Shown: positions 23,151 through 37,069, counted from the stretch's first letter. The stretch is 64,000 bases of DNA from Polysphondylium violaceum (GCA_000277445.1 AJWJ01000003.1:62001-126000); one strand, 5' to 3'. Made by a program: numbers and translations. The notes: generated by a model from the letters alone, not told the origin.

Positions 23151-26100
23151 ATGATTGATAATAAAGTTGTAGTATCAAACACCAATCAATTTCAAGAAGG
23201 AAATGGGGTATGGGTCCCTGATGCAGAGTTGGAATGGATCAGTGCAGAGGTGTTGCAACATGACGAGGGCAGCGATGTTGTTTTGGTGCGTACAGAGGAT
23301 GACAGAGAGTTAAAGATACCAGTTGGTAAGGTGTTTTACAAGAATCCAGATATATTGGAAGGTGTAGATGATCTTTCATCACTCAGTCATCTTCACGAAG
23401 CAGCCATTCTTCACAATCTTCATCATCGTTACAATTACAATCAAATCTATACTTATATTGGAAAGATTCTCATTGCCATCAATCCATACACCTCGTTGCC
23501 CATATTTGGCAAAGAGATGATCAGTGCCTACTATGGGAAATCACTTGGTATGTTATCGCCACATGTGTATGCGGTGGCTGAAGATTCGTTTAGAGATATG
23601 AGAATCGATGGTGTAAGTCAGTCCATTTTGGTGTCTGGTGAGTCGGGTGCTGGTAAGACAGAGACAACAAAGTTCCTTTTACAATATTTTGCGGCCATGG
23701 GTAACATGATTAAAGAAAACGGTGGATCAAGTAATACAGTTCCATCCTCACCTCATAAAAAAGGTGTTCCTCATCAAGTTGAAAAATCAGTTGAGGAAAG
23801 AGTATTGGAAAGTACCCCTTTATTGGAAGCTTTCGGTAATGCAAAAACTTTGCGTAATGTAAGTGCTTAATCCGTAAAGTTTATAAATCTAGATCTTAAA
23901 ATCTAATCTTTTCATCACTCCCACAACACAGGATAATTCATCAAGATTTGGTAAATTTATTGAAATCCATTTCAATGAATATGGTTCAATTATTGGCGCA
24001 AAGATTTTAACTTATTTATTAGAGAAATCCAGAATTGTTAGACAAGTTTATAATGAAAGAAATTATCATATATTTTATCAAGTAAGTTGTTGGACTCTCA
24101 ATAGTAACAATAATTCATATATTAATATGTTTAATTAGTTAATTGCAGGAGCAGACTCAGAATTACAAGAGAAATTAAATTTATTAGATATAAATGATTA
24201 TAGTTATCTTAATCAAAGTGGATGTATAGATATACCAGGTGTTAGTGATGAAGAGCATTTTAAAAAAACATGTCATGCAATGCAAGTGGCAGGAATTTCA
24301 GTCGCTGAGCAAGAAAATGTATTCAAGTGTTTGAGTGCTATATTGTTGCTTGGTAACCTGGTTTTCGAAGATCAAGGCAACGATAACTCAAAATTGGTGG
24401 ATCATGAGCCATTAGAGATTGCATCCAAGTTGTTGGGTTGTCCAACATCAGATTTACTCAATACATTGCTCACTCGTAAAGTCGTCACTGGCAAAGATGT
24501 TTTCATTACAAACAACACCAAAGAGCGTGCAGAGAATGCTCGTGATTCGTTGAGCATGTTTTTGTATGGAATGGTGTTTGATTGGCTTGTGGTAAAAATT
24601 AATTCCAGTATGTCTATTGTACAAAAGAGCAAGAGTTTTATTGGTGTGTTAGATATCTATGGTTTTGAGTCGTTTGAAGTCAACGGCTTTGAGCAGTTTT
24701 GCATCAATTATGCAAATGAAAAGCTTCAACAACTCTTTAATCAACACGTATTTAAAGAGGAGCAACAAGAGTATATCAAGGAAAAGATTGATTGGTCATA
24801 CATTGATTTCAACGACAATCAAGATACACTAGATCTCATTGAAAAGAAGCCCATTTGCATTTTATCTCTTTTAGACGAAGAGACCATGTTTCCCAAAGCC
24901 ACTGCACAGACTCTGGCCACCAAATTATACTCCAAACTCACTGGCCAGGCCAAGTTTGAGAGACCTAGATTCTCAAACACTGCATTTACCATCAACCATT
25001 ACGCCGGCAAGGTAACCTATGAGACTGACCAATTTTTAGATAAAAACAAGGATTTCATCATCCCCGAGCAAATTAGTATTCTCCAAAAGAGTGAGTTTGC
25101 ATTTATTGGTGTGCTTTTGTCACATTCAGGCAAGTTTTCTTCTGGAGGTCCAGCAGGCCCCGCAGGACCATCCAACAAGCCCAATTCATCGTCCAATTCA
25201 TCCAGCATGAAGTTCCTTTCCGTTGGTTCACAGTTTAGCACAAGTTTGGCTACATTGATGAAAACAATCTCTACAACCAATCCTCACTACATTCGTTGCA
25301 TTAAACCAAATCCAGACAAGCTTCCACAAACATTCAACAAACACGACGTCATTCATCAGTTGCGTTGTGGTGGTGTCATGGAGTCTGTGAGAATTTGTTG
25401 TGCAGGTTTTCCAACTCGTAGACCTTTGCCCGAGTTTTATGCACGTTACAAGATTTTAAATCCAAAACAACAGATCGAACAAAAGAGACAAAAGATCAAG
25501 GATCCCAAAGTGTTGGTTCAAAATCTCCTCGAGGGCATTCATTTGTCAGAGGACAAGTACAAGATTGGTATCACCAAAGTGTTTTTAAGAGCAGGTCAAT
25601 TGGCTGCCCTTGAAGACATGAGAAATGAACAACTCAATCACAGCGCCACCATGATTCAAAAGAATTGGAGACGATTCTTTTATTTCAAACAATTCCAAAT
25701 TCAAAGAAAAGCCGCCCTGGTCATTCAAACCAAGATTCGTTCACAAGCTGCCAAACAGTTGTTTGCCACCCTTCAAAAGCAACATGCAGCCACTTTTATT
25801 CAAAAGATTTACAGAGGTTACATGCAACGTACCAAATACCAAAAGACCAGAGAGGCCGCCATTGCTTTGCAAACTAGTATTCGTAGATCCATGGAAAGTC
25901 ATCTCGTACACACCCTTCGTACAGAAACTGCAGCTATCACAATGCAAACTGTTATCAGAGCTACCATGGCCAAGGCCGAGCTCGAAAAACGTATTAGAAT
26001 CATTGTCAAGCTCCAGTCCAAATGGAGAGGCAAGTTGGCAAGAAAAGATTACATTCAGCTCCGTGCCGAAGCTCGTTCTCTTCGTACTGTTCAAGCAGAA

Positions 26101-29100
26101 AAGAATAAATTACAAGAAAAACTCGACGAGATGCAATGGAGACTTACCTCGGAGTCCAAGAGAAGACAACAGCTTGAAGAAGCCAAAACCAAAACAGACA
26201 AACAATTGGAGGAAACAGAAAGCTCCAAAGAACATCTTTTACTCTCACTCTCTGAGCTTGAATCCAAATTCCAACAACTGGAATCATCCAATAGTGCCAT
26301 TGTTGTCCAATACGATAGCGCCAAAGAACAACTTGAACTCGTCAATACTCAATACGATCAATCATCAAAATTAAACAAAAAACTTGAAAAGGATGTCTCT
26401 GATCTCGGTGAAAAGAGTGCTTTGTTAGAGAAACAACTCGAAGAGATTCAATCTGTAAAATCTCAACTCGATCTCCAAGTTGGTCAATTGGAAACTCAAA
26501 CCAAGGACCAACAAATATCCATTGATGCCAAACAAAGAGAGATTGAACTCATCCAATCAGATAGAGAAAAGGAAAACTATCAAAACCTTCAAGAGTTTCA
26601 AGCGCTCAAGAAACAACAACAATCTTTGGAAGAAGATTTCACAAGTCTTAGTGGTATCCGTGATTCACTAGAGAGATCCATGGCAGAGTTGACTGAAGAA
26701 CTCTCCCAGACCAAAGAAAAACTTGGTAAATATCAATCAGACTCTGAAACTAGTTATCATGAACTCATGGACATCAAGGCAGACTTGGAGAAACAATTGT
26801 TTCAATCCAAAGAGAACTCTCTTACATTGGAGGCCAGAATTGATCAAATGGAAGCTTTTCATTTACAAGAATCTAATCAATGGAAATCATCTGAACAATC
26901 ATTTAAAGAGCAAATTAATCAGCTTGTCAATCAATCTGATGATTTGAAAACTAAATTGGCCGCAAGAGATACAACCATTCAAGAGATTACAGAAAAGGCA
27001 AAGAAATTGAAATCAAAGTACTCTTCCCTCGATGAGGAAAAGAAATCGATTGCCAGTGAATTGGAGAAATTACGTATTTCCAAACACATGGCCGATGAAG
27101 AAAAGTCTCAGTTGAGTAATCAACTTCAAAATGCTAAACTTGAATCCAATCAACAGTCAACAAGTACAATTCATCTCAAGGAAAAGATCTCTTTATTGAA
27201 AAAGAATATAGAGTCATTGAATAGTGAAGTCAACAAAATGAGCAGTGATCTTCGTATTAGAGACGAACAACTATCAAAATCTACAATCGAGATTCAGGAT
27301 CTTCGTTCACAATCTGTTAAACAAGCCAAAGACTTTGTCGAATTGGAGTCTAATTTACAATTGGAAAAGAGCAAGAATGAAATATTGGTCCTCTCATTAA
27401 AGAAAACCAATGAATCTCTTGGCATCGAGTTGGAGAAATACCAAACCAGTCTTAAACAAACTGAAAGAGATCTCATTCAAGTCAAGGACAATGTATCTAA
27501 GCTTGAAATTGAAAACAAACAACTCTCTGCCTTGAAAGAAAGATTTGAAAGCGAATTCTTTGTTGCCAAAGAACAAAATTCAAGCTCTGCTCAAGAGAGT
27601 GTCTATCTCAAAGAGGTTACCAGTCAAATGCAACAAACACAGGCTCGTTTAGAAAAGGAATTGGATGAAAAGAAGCAAACTCTTGCCAAGACTGAAGATG
27701 AAAAAGAGTTACTCCAAAAACAAGTTCAACAATTGACCCTATCCAACGAACAGACTACCACCCAGTTGAATGCTGCCCTTGTAGAGTTTGAAAAGCTTAA
27801 AAAGAAAGAAGAGAAACTAAAGAACAAGAATATAGACTCAGTGAAACAATGTGAGTTGGTGACTAAGGAGCTTCAAGATCTCAAGATTGCCAACAATGAT
27901 GCCTGCAGAACCAACACAGAGTTTGATAATGATCGTAAGAAGCTTCGTGAAAAACTTGCCGCTTTGAAATCAACTATTCAAACTCTTCGTGAAAGCATTG
28001 TCAAGATGGAGACTGAGGTAACATTGACCAAACAACACAACCAATTTGTAGAGTCTACATTCACCGATATGAGAGCCAGAAACGAAGAGCTCAAAGAATC
28101 TACCGTAGCATTCAAGAATCAAATCGGTGTGTTACAAGTTGAAATTGAAAACACCAATTCCGCCAAAGCAAAAGAAATCAAACAACTTGAACAACTCTTG
28201 GAGAATGAACAATCAAACAGAGAAGGTGCTCTTGGCCAAGTACAACAACAATTACAAAAGGTCACAGAAGAAAATGCAAATCTTTGCACAAATTTACAAC
28301 AAGCTATGATTGACAATAAGAAGCTTGAAGATAGTTCAATAGAGATTGCCAATCAACTTATGGAGACCAAATTGGAGAATGAAAGATTGAAACAATCAAT
28401 CAAGGAACAAGAAAACAATAGTAAACGTATGTCTGTAGAGATTCAACAACAACTCCAAGACACCAAACAACAGGAACAATTGAATAACAAGATTGAACAA
28501 CTTGAAAATGATAAAAAACTCTGGCAAGATGAAAGAGTTTTGTTGGTCAAAGGCATGGATACACTCAAGTCACAAAATCAAATGGTTCTCGACCAAGCCA
28601 AGAACAAAGAGGCCGAGGTTATGTACAAATACCAAGAGCTTTCTGCAGAGGTCAAGTCGTTCAAGAATCTTATGGATATTATAGATTATAGAGAAAACGA
28701 ATGGGAAAGATTGGCACGTTTTGCAGGTTCATCCGAGTTGGAAACCAAATATTTATCAGACTATTTATTGGTCTGTAAACTTGAACAAACCTCTCTTGCC
28801 GCCCACATGTGGTTCCATCAATTGGACTATTGGAAATCATTTGAAAGACAAGGTCACAATGATATTTTCCGTGGTATCATTGGCTCAGCTGTAGATTTTA
28901 CCAGAGCCAATTTCGAAGATGTAGAGTTGTTGAGTTATCTATTGGGTTCATCTTCTCTTTTGTTTTTCCTCTATTACAAACGTTTCAAACCATTTGCTAA
29001 AACTAGTATCTTGGCCACTGACATCATTGTACCAACGACTCCAACCATCACAGATATCGAAAGTTTGGATGAAAAGGTTGACTCTATCAATAGTTCTATC

Positions 29101-29925
29101 GATTTCTTGGAAGAGTTGAATAGAACCATTGGACGTACCTATGGTCAGCTTTATAAACTTGTAACCACCAAACTTGGCTCACTCCTCGATGGTGCAATCT
29201 TGAATGAAAATTATAAAAAGAAACCAACCACAAGTATTATAAGCAATGCATTTGGTAGAGTTGATGCCAGTCAAGGTTCCCCAGTCATGGATTTAGCTCA
29301 GATTACCAATTTCCTCTTTTCCATGATCTCTATTTTCCAACACCGTATGATTCATTTTACATTCTCTCAACAATTCTTTAATCAAGTGTTTTGTTGGATT
29401 GGTGCTCAAATTTTCAAAGGATTTATGCTGAGACAAGCATTTTGTAAAGAGTCTTTTGCTCAATTTGTCAAACAGCGAGTTGATGGACTCGTCCACTGGG
29501 CCAACGAGACTGGTGAAATGTGGGTTGGCAGAGTCGACAATGCATTCAGTCAAGTAAAGGAGGTAATCAATATTCTCACACAAAAGGACAAGGAAAAATT
29601 GGCCGATGAAAAAGTCAGAAAAGTCGTGTGTCCCACCCTCAATCCATCTCAAATCCAACAAGTTTTAATCATGTATACACCAGATTCTGAGTTTGGCACC
29701 AAGATCCCAATGAAGGTGATCAACCAAATCGGTAGCAAAACCAAGACTCCAACCACAAGCACTCTCTCTTATCTCATTGATGAACGTTTAAATAATATTC
29801 CCGTTTCCTCACTTCATTACCTTGAAATTGAAGACGTTAAAAACCCTTCCATTTCTGCATCCATCAAAGGTGCAATTGAGACTGAAATTAAAAACATTAA
29901 AAAAAGAATAATTTCAAATAAATAA
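23151..29925 (+). CDS. myoJ: myosin J heavy chain (class V/XI-like, DIL tail)
   Basis: Exons 23151-23858, 23932-24081 and 24139-29925 give 2214 residues, close to the 2245 I recall for Dictyostelium MyoJ. Motor domain: P-loop GESGAGKT at 163-170, switch [10 protein letters not shown], switch [10 protein letters not shown], actin-binding HYIRCIKPN. Loop 1 carries about 20 extra residues ([15 protein letters not shown]...) and loop 2 a Gly/Pro/Ser stretch. Six IQ-like motifs (about 788-935) bind calmodulin-type light chains. A very long Gln/Glu/Lys coiled coil (about 936-1790) should dimerise. The C-terminal globular tail includes a DIL domain ([19 protein letters not shown] onward, about 2000-2110), the cargo-binding tail of class V/XI myosins. 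The expected role is actin-based vesicle or contractile vacuole transport. Confidence 0.96.
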
Positions 29926-30511
29926 ATAACAATTCATTATTGGTACTGGTACTACTATATTGGTTTTCTATAAATATAGTTTACAAGTAACATTTTATTT
30001 ATTATACAGACACTTGTGCTATTTTTGAATCATTTATCATCACTTACAGCACTCTTTCTCCAATAAATAATTCTAACCCCAATACACAAATAAAAAAGGA
30101 AATGAATCATCATGTGTGAGTTAAAAGTATCATTAATTCTTTTCTCTGGTTAATTAAACACAATGATATATATCATACACCCACACTGATCATGATCACT
30201 CTACCACATCCCCATCATATGCAAAATTTATACAAATATTTTTTTTTTATTTTTATTAACACACTCACTGGATTTGGAGGGTGTTGACAAAATTACAAAT
30301 AAAATTAATTTGGGTGTGATATAATTAGATTAAGATGATTTAAATTTATTAAATTTATTTAATTTAAAAAATGAAGTTCATATTTTATTTTGATTCAAGT
30401 GTAAAAGAAAAAGTATTTAAACATGCATCAATTGTAGTAATGATATATATCATTGTGTTTAATTAATATTTTCAACTAATAATCAATTAATATTCTCTAC
30501 TCCTCATAAAA
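29926..30511. promoter_or_regulatory. intergenic upstream of the EF-hand gene
   Basis: Lies between two plus-strand genes. It holds the myoJ 3' end, and from 30150 to 30466 a unit bounded by a perfect 27-bp inverted repeat (separate entry) that ends 45 bases before the EF-hand ATG. Confidence 0.6.
30150..30466. repeat. 317-bp unit with perfect 27-bp terminal inverted repeats
   Basis: 30150-30176 begins TTAATTAAACACAATG and its exact inverse complement occupies 30440-30466, 27 of 27 bases. The 263 bases between are A/T-rich with no open frame. Outside the arms no target-site duplication is visible, but the arms begin and end with TTAA. It could be a short nonautonomous DNA transposon (MITE), or a hairpin-forming regulatory element just upstream of the EF-hand gene. 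Confidence 0.6.
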
Positions 30512-31009
30512 ATGGCTTACGTTTCCAAAGAAATTACTAAATTCCTCAGAGATTGTGATAAGGATGGTGATAACCGTGTAACTCAAGCTGAAGTCTTGGC
30601 TTATTATAATTCAAAAGATCCAAAGAGTGCCCAAAAATTAACCAATCAACTCTTTAAGAAATATGATAAAGATAGATCTGGTGACTTGAACATTGACGAA
30701 ATCACCAAGGTACTATCATGATATATTTATGAAAATATATCTTATATGTTTATTTAAGTATTAACTATTTTTTTTTTTCATCAGTATGCCAAAGGTTTAT
30801 TAACTAGAGAGATTTCCAAAGTATTAAAGCAATTTGACACTAATAAGGACAAAAAGATTACCTATGCTGAACTTATCTCAAATTGTGAAGATGGTGAACT
30901 TGTTGCCTTGATGACTTTCGGTGATTTAAACAAAAATAATGATGATGTTGTTACTGTAGATGAAATCCGTGCTTATCTCAATTCTCATGGGTCTGGTCCA
31001 CAACAATAA
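30512..31009 (+). CDS. calcium-binding protein with four EF-hands
   Basis: Exons 30512-30709 and 30785-31009 give 140 residues. Four EF-hand loops are visible: DKDGDNRVTQAE, DKDRSGDLNIDE, DTNKDKKITYAE, and a fourth, NKNNDDVVTVDE, with Asn rather than Asp in position 1 and no central Gly, so weaker binding is likely. There is no signal peptide, so it is probably cytosolic. In size and layout it resembles the small calcium-binding protein (Cbp) group of Dictyostelium, many of which are developmentally regulated. The exact member is not clear. The intron falls just after the second loop. Confidence 0.88.
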
Positions 31010-31229
31010 TTTTAATGAGTATTTTCAAAAAAATTATAATTAATTCATTAATCATATGACAATCAACAATATGATCATTTTGCTTTAAAAATAAAAAAAA
31101 ATAAATTTAAATGAATTAATTAAAAAAATCGGATTTTTTTTTTTTTTTATTAAATTTGAGAAATACCTTTTTAGTATTGTTTTATAGTGTATTTGTCCAT
31201 CATTATTATCATTATTATGTATACAATAA

Positions 31230-34200
31230 ATGTGCATTGATATAGAAATTCACAACAGTATTAGTTTTACTAAATGGTAATAACTCTGTAAAAAGTTTTT
31301 CTTTAAATAAATTATATTAATTCAGATATTAAATTATATATCTATATTAGGTCATTTAACAAGGAATCGAGAAGTAATGATTGCGAACCAATTTATATAT
31401 CGGATGTGAAGACGAGGGAAATAAAATGGAATGACACGACAAACATACAAAAGTACAACAGTGTTCTTATACTGTACCTGTTTAAATACTATCAGGGCGA
31501 CTATGATCAAACGATACTGTCTCTCATCGAATCACTGCCGAAACAGATAAAGGTGGTAAAAGTTCACTTGTACAAAACTAGTCAGAATCCTGAAAAGATC
31601 ATCGTTCGAGAGCGCTTAGAGAGATCACCCCAACACATTGGTAATCTGTTGAACAAGATAAAAGACGTGTTGGGAGAAAAGTCAGAGACGGTCGAATTGG
31701 TTGTCTTGAAAGAGAATGAAATGGATAAACAGAGTTATAGCGAAAACACAAAATACACATTCAAAGAGACCAATGTTCTCAAAGAGATACCCGTCGTCGA
31801 CAGTCTGGTGTGGGATACCAAACGACGGGTGCCACAAGTATACCAGATTCCCTATGGAGTAAAGAGGATCACGTTTATAGGTATCAATGAACCAATTCCT
31901 GATGTAATACCAGTGTCGATAAGGGCTGTAAAATTTAAACAAATGAATCAGTGTCTATCTCTCTTTAGCTTTCCCTATTCAGTGCAGTATTTATCTTTGG
32001 ATGAGAATTTTAAACAGTCCATCTATGATTCCAGAGGTGTGTTGCATTTACCCTCATCTCTTAGTCATTTGGAAATCACTGTTGATATGGACGATCCCTA
32101 TCATTGGCTCTACGAGCTATCCACTCTGCCAAGTAAAATTACTCATTTAAAGATCCATAGTCTGAGAGAGACTGGTACTTTTAAACATATTCTCTTGATT
32201 CCATCGAGTGTCATTGCTCTCGATGTGTCTGATTGTTTGGTTAAAAATATAAAATTAATAGATACCGATACCTATTATCACAAGAATAAAGACCAACACC
32301 AACATCAAGACCAACCTCTATCAAATCTAAAGTCTCTGAAATTACCAAAGAATTACAAACAAATCATTACAAATCAATCTTTTCCTGTTGGGTTGGAAAC
32401 ATTGGATATATCAAATGTACAGAATATTAAAGATATACTTGATCCCTCTGACCTATCTTTTCTTTTGCCGTGCTCATTGACCTCATTGACATGTTCGTCG
32501 CCAGATATGATTCCTGATCATGTTAGACTAAATTACCTAGAATACTCGATTCAACCCTATGTTAAAAAGATTGTATTCAAGAACACCGAGAGACAAATAA
32601 CTAGAGATAAGGTACCCCATTCATTCATCCCTCGTACCAGTACACTGAAACCGCTGCCTCTACTGCCCATTGAAGAATTTGAAACAATGGCTTACTGTGA
32701 AGACATTATTCCACCGAGTCCAAAAGTCAATATCCAGCAATTGAATACAATGTATGTGCTATCGATTCCCAAATCTGTAGAGAAATTACGAATCACTGAT
32801 TTCAATCAAGAGTCTTTTCAGAAACTCAAACTTCCGCCCAACTTGACAGAATTGGAGACCTATTACCTCGAGGCATCTGTCAAAATCCCAAAATCTCTGA
32901 AAAGTATCAAACTCCTTACCTGTACCTATGACCCCGCTATTATTCCATCGTCAGTGACACAACTATCAATCAAAGTCGATGAAAATACAATATCTACCCT
33001 TTGTCGCCACAACAATAACAGTCCAAAATATCCACCAAATGGTATAATTAAAATGTATGTATTCTTTATGATTCATCAACACAATCTTATTCTAATTTTA
33101 AATTATAGATTTAGCCCTCATATTATTAAAAGCAAAAGTTCTTTACAAACAGTACTAAGTTATCGAGATTTTAAAGATTGCAAGAATATCGGTAAAAATA
33201 ACATGACGGCCCATGCATCATCACAAGTCCCTAGTTTTTTAAAGATTTGGAGAAATCAGTATCTTCAGAAAAAGATTTACGATTACTATTATCCAACAGT
33301 CATTACTTTATCAGAGAGAAACAATGAAAATGATATCAATTTCATTACAGAGAGATTTATAAATGTAAATCTAAAGCTTTTTAACGAATACTCTGTGTAC
33401 AGGGATAGAGTGCCAGTGGTAAGCAATTTAGACGGTTTTATATTCAATGCCTATGGTCCAAAAACACATATACCCATCACTCCTACGATTAGGTATCTCG
33501 AGACTGATTATCTTGTTAAAATTCCAGATGGCCCCACACACTTAAAGGTTTCAAAGGGCATAAAGAAATCATCAATGAGTGGCCATGAACTGATACCCGC
33601 TAGTGTAAAACACCTTCATCTTGCATTTCAATTTATAAAATACTCTATGGTGCCCGACACTGTCTATCATCTGGTCATTGAAACGGCAGATATCGTTGCC
33701 AATGCCATCCCACCGTCTGTGCAGATACTAGAGATTAAAAATTCAATGAAAAATAATTTTACCCTGGACCAATATCAGGATTTAATTCCAAGTACTGTTA
33801 GAACGCTCATACTCGATGAAAAGGATCTCAGACAAGAAGCTTTTCACAATAACTCTATACCACCCTGCATTGCAAACATTTTGAGTCAAGCATACCATGT
33901 ATACGATTCAACCCGACAAACACCCTTAAACACAAGTGTATTGATTTGGCCAAAGAATGAATTGATTCTTCATGGTGATATTCCATTTGGTGTTAGGAGA
34001 GTGATATTTGGTGATGAATTTAATCAATTTATCTCGCAAAATAGTATACCTCCGTCGGTGACCGAGATTAATTTTGGTAAACATTTTGATCAATGTCTAT
34101 CAAATATACATCTTCCAATTTCTTTAAAGTATTTATCTTTTGCTCGATTTAAAAGAGATTTAGTTAAACATTCTTTTCCACCACTTGTATCTCATTTATC

Positions 34201-35362
34201 TATTAATTTTGTTGATGGATACCCAATTACAAATTCCATAGAGAATCTTGCAGAATCAATCACTCATTTAGATATTAAATGTGATAAATTGCTCTATGTT
34301 CCAAAATTTATTAAACATCTCAAGGTCAACACTAGATATGGCGGTTTTGGGTTAAATCCTTTTCTCAATAGTATCCAATCAAATCAAATAATTTCAATCT
34401 ATGATAAAGAAGAAAAAGAATCCATAGATCAAGGAGAACAGGTAGAAGATCCTATACCAACAGATATAAATAATAACAATAATAATAATAATAATTGTAA
34501 AAAGAAGGTAAATATTCATTTGGAATTTTCATCAAATTTTACACAGCCAATACTTCCAGGAACATTGGACCATTTAAATATAAAATCAATTACTTTTGGT
34601 GAATGGTTTAATCAAGCTTTACCAATAGGTTCTATCCCAGAGTCTGTTGAAAAGGTAATTTTTAGTCGTGAATCACAATTTAATCAACAGTTGTTTAGAT
34701 TTGAAAATGTTACTTTTCTTGATCTGGGTTTTAAATTCAATTTGCCATTAAGAAAGTTTATGTTTCCGAAAACCCTCAAATATCTTTATTTATCAGAGTG
34801 CTTTAATCAACCTATTAAAAGAAATATGCTTCCAAAGACATTACATTCATTATATTTTGGCTTAAAATTTAATCAACCCATTCAAAGAGATGTCTTGCCA
34901 AGATATTTAAAGGTTTTAAGTTTTGGTGATGAATTTAAACAAAAACTATCACCGGGTACTATTCCAAACTCAGTTGAACAACTATCTTTTGGTGTAAACT
35001 CTATTCTCTATCCAAGATCCATTCCTTCGAGTGTAAGGAAGCTAATTTTGAAAAATCCAATTTCAACTCAAACATTGATAGAATGCGTGCCAAACTCAGT
35101 CACTGAATTAATTATTCAAGAACATAAAAATGAATGGACAGAATCAGTAGAGCTGGAAGCAAAGCATTTACCTCAATCTCTCACCATTCTCTGTATAGAT
35201 CATCCCAAACAAACTATTTACAATATAGATCATTTACCACCAACAGTGACATCATTATCACTTTGTAATCATTTATTTAAATCAAAAATACCTCCAAGCA
35301 TTATAGATCTTCAACTAAATGGTAATTTTAATAAACCAATAAAACATATCATTGACTATTGA
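31230..35362 (+). CDS. FNIP-repeat protein, apparently two fused units
   Basis: Proposed exons 31230-31276, 31351-33054 and 33109-35362 give 1334 residues. The long frame has no ATG near its 5' end, so I join a short first exon (MCIDIEIHNSISFTKW) by a phase-2 intron; this start is uncertain. FNIP/LRR-like repeats (FNQ..., (I/L)PxS(V/L)xxLxFG) run through most of the protein, densest from about residue 900. Near residue 625 the sequence FLKIWRNQYLQKKIYDYYY appears, which is how many dictyostelid FNIP proteins begin. The second intron is 54 nt, a multiple of three and free of stops, so it may be retained. FNIP proteins are a large dictyostelid family of unclear function. Confidence 0.8.
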
Positions 35363-35786
35363 TACACGTAAATGTGCTTTGTGAAAATAATAATAAACAA
35401 TCTCATTGTAAGGTGCTATCAGGACTATCTAACACCTTTGGCCAGCAATTTTATTTTAAAATGATAACCATCATTTTTCTAATAAATGTTTGAAAACCAA
35501 AAAATATATTTTGTTTCTCCAAAGAATCGCTATCAAAATTTGATTAAACATCATTAAGGGGCGATTCTCGTTTAAGTTTGAAATATATTTAGTAGTCCAT
35601 GATTTTTTTGTTGCAACACTGACACATTTTTCATTGAACTGATTCGTAAAAAGTTTTAAAACTAATTTTTTTTTTTTTTTTTATTTTTAGAAAAAAAAAA
35701 AAGTTAAATTAAATACCAAGTACCTGATCAAATATAAATACCTGATGATTTGTGGATTATTAATCATTTAATTTTGTAAAAACAAA
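35363..35786. other. intergenic
   Basis: Between two plus-strand genes. Contains the 3' end of the FNIP gene and the promoter of the secreted protein gene. An 8-bp inverted repeat (35523-35530 with 35561-35568) and an AAGGTG/CACCTT pair near 35410-35435 are the only structure seen. Confidence 0.5.
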
Positions 35787-37008
35787 ATGAACAGATTTGT
35801 TTTTGTAATTCTTTCTTCTCTTTTACTATTTTCTTATACTTCGGCCCTCACACAAGAAAAGGCCGATGCCAGTTTTGATGGTGTTGTAGCTGGAGCCGTC
35901 GACAATGATAGTTATTTCCTTCGTTCTTATTCTTTTGTAAATCTTGGAGGCAGTTATGCCTCACTCGGTGCTTCTTTAAATGGTGTTAAGTTTTTTTTTT
36001 TTTATGGAATATATTTTTGTTATCTATCACAACCTCATATATTCATCTCACCAAAACAAAGATAAAAGAAGTTATTAATATTTTTTCAACTAGACTCTTG
36101 GTGGCGGAGCTCAGGCTGATTTTATTGGATTTTTATTCAATGCCAAAACTGTAAATTATTTATTCACTTATTCTCAAGCTAAATTAGATATCAATAATTT
36201 ATCAGGCTCAGCAAGTAGTTATGCCCTCAACTATAGACCAACGGTTATCATTGAATACAAAGAAACTAATGGTGAAAAAGGATACCAACAAGGTAAAGAC
36301 ACAATTTTGGGTTGGGTAAGATTGGATAGCTTAGACTACTCTCTTGGAAAGAGTGACAAGACATTCAAAAATTCAAATGGTAAAGAATTTAGAGTAACAA
36401 TTGTTGAAGCTGAATCCAAACTCTTTGATATGATGTTTTATATTTCTGAAGCACCAGTAAGTGTTGCTGGAAATGATATTGGTTCCTCTCAATCCAAAAT
36501 CGATGTCACTATCAAAAACTATTACGATCCCACTCAAAATAAACAAAGCTCTGGTTGTACAGTTGCCAGTACCACTATTTGTGCTTCTACAGGACCTTCA
36601 TCTGATCCAGATTCAAGATTAGCCTTAGCTGCAGTATTTTTCAATGCCGACGCTTCCTATGGTGTCGATATTGACGGAAAGATCGAAATTAACTCGGGTA
36701 AAAAAGAAGTCTTTGTTGGTTTCTCTTGGGTTGGCCATGCTGATACTAATACAGATAGTGGAAAGAGTGCCTCTGCATCTGTTTCAACAAACTCAAACTC
36801 CAACGTTGACGGTAATCTTTTTGTTACATCTGGTGGTTTTGCTAATGCCAATGCTAGATTATTAATCCACAGTTTTGATGCTGTTAGACCAACCAATGTA
36901 GTTTGGGATCCTACCATCGGTGCTTCTCAAGGTAGTTTTGCAATCAAAATTTCGGCTCCATTGGTAATGATGATTTTATTATCACTCATTGTTACCTTAT
37001 TAATGTAA
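35787..37008 (+). CDS. secreted, probably GPI-anchored surface protein
   Basis: Exons 35787-35984 and 36094-37008 give 370 residues. A clear signal peptide (MNRFVFVILSSLLLFSYTSA) and a C-terminal hydrophobic tail ending without a cytosolic part (APLVMMILLSLIVTLLM), after a small-residue stretch, suggest a GPI anchor signal. The mature part is rich in Ser, Asn, Gly and Ala, with two cysteines close together (GCTVASTTICAS) and beta-type repeats. I do not recognise a conserved domain. It is presumably a cell-surface or extracellular matrix protein. It converges on the next gene with only 61 bases between stops. Confidence 0.8.
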
Positions 37009-37069
37009 TTGTAATAAGAATCTTTTTTTTTTAAATAATAAATAATAAACTTTTATTACATATTATTAT

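Noticed and set aside
25763-26374. 203-residue plus-strand frame inside myoJ
   Set aside because: Shifted frame of the IQ and coiled-coil region; the myoJ frame is certain.
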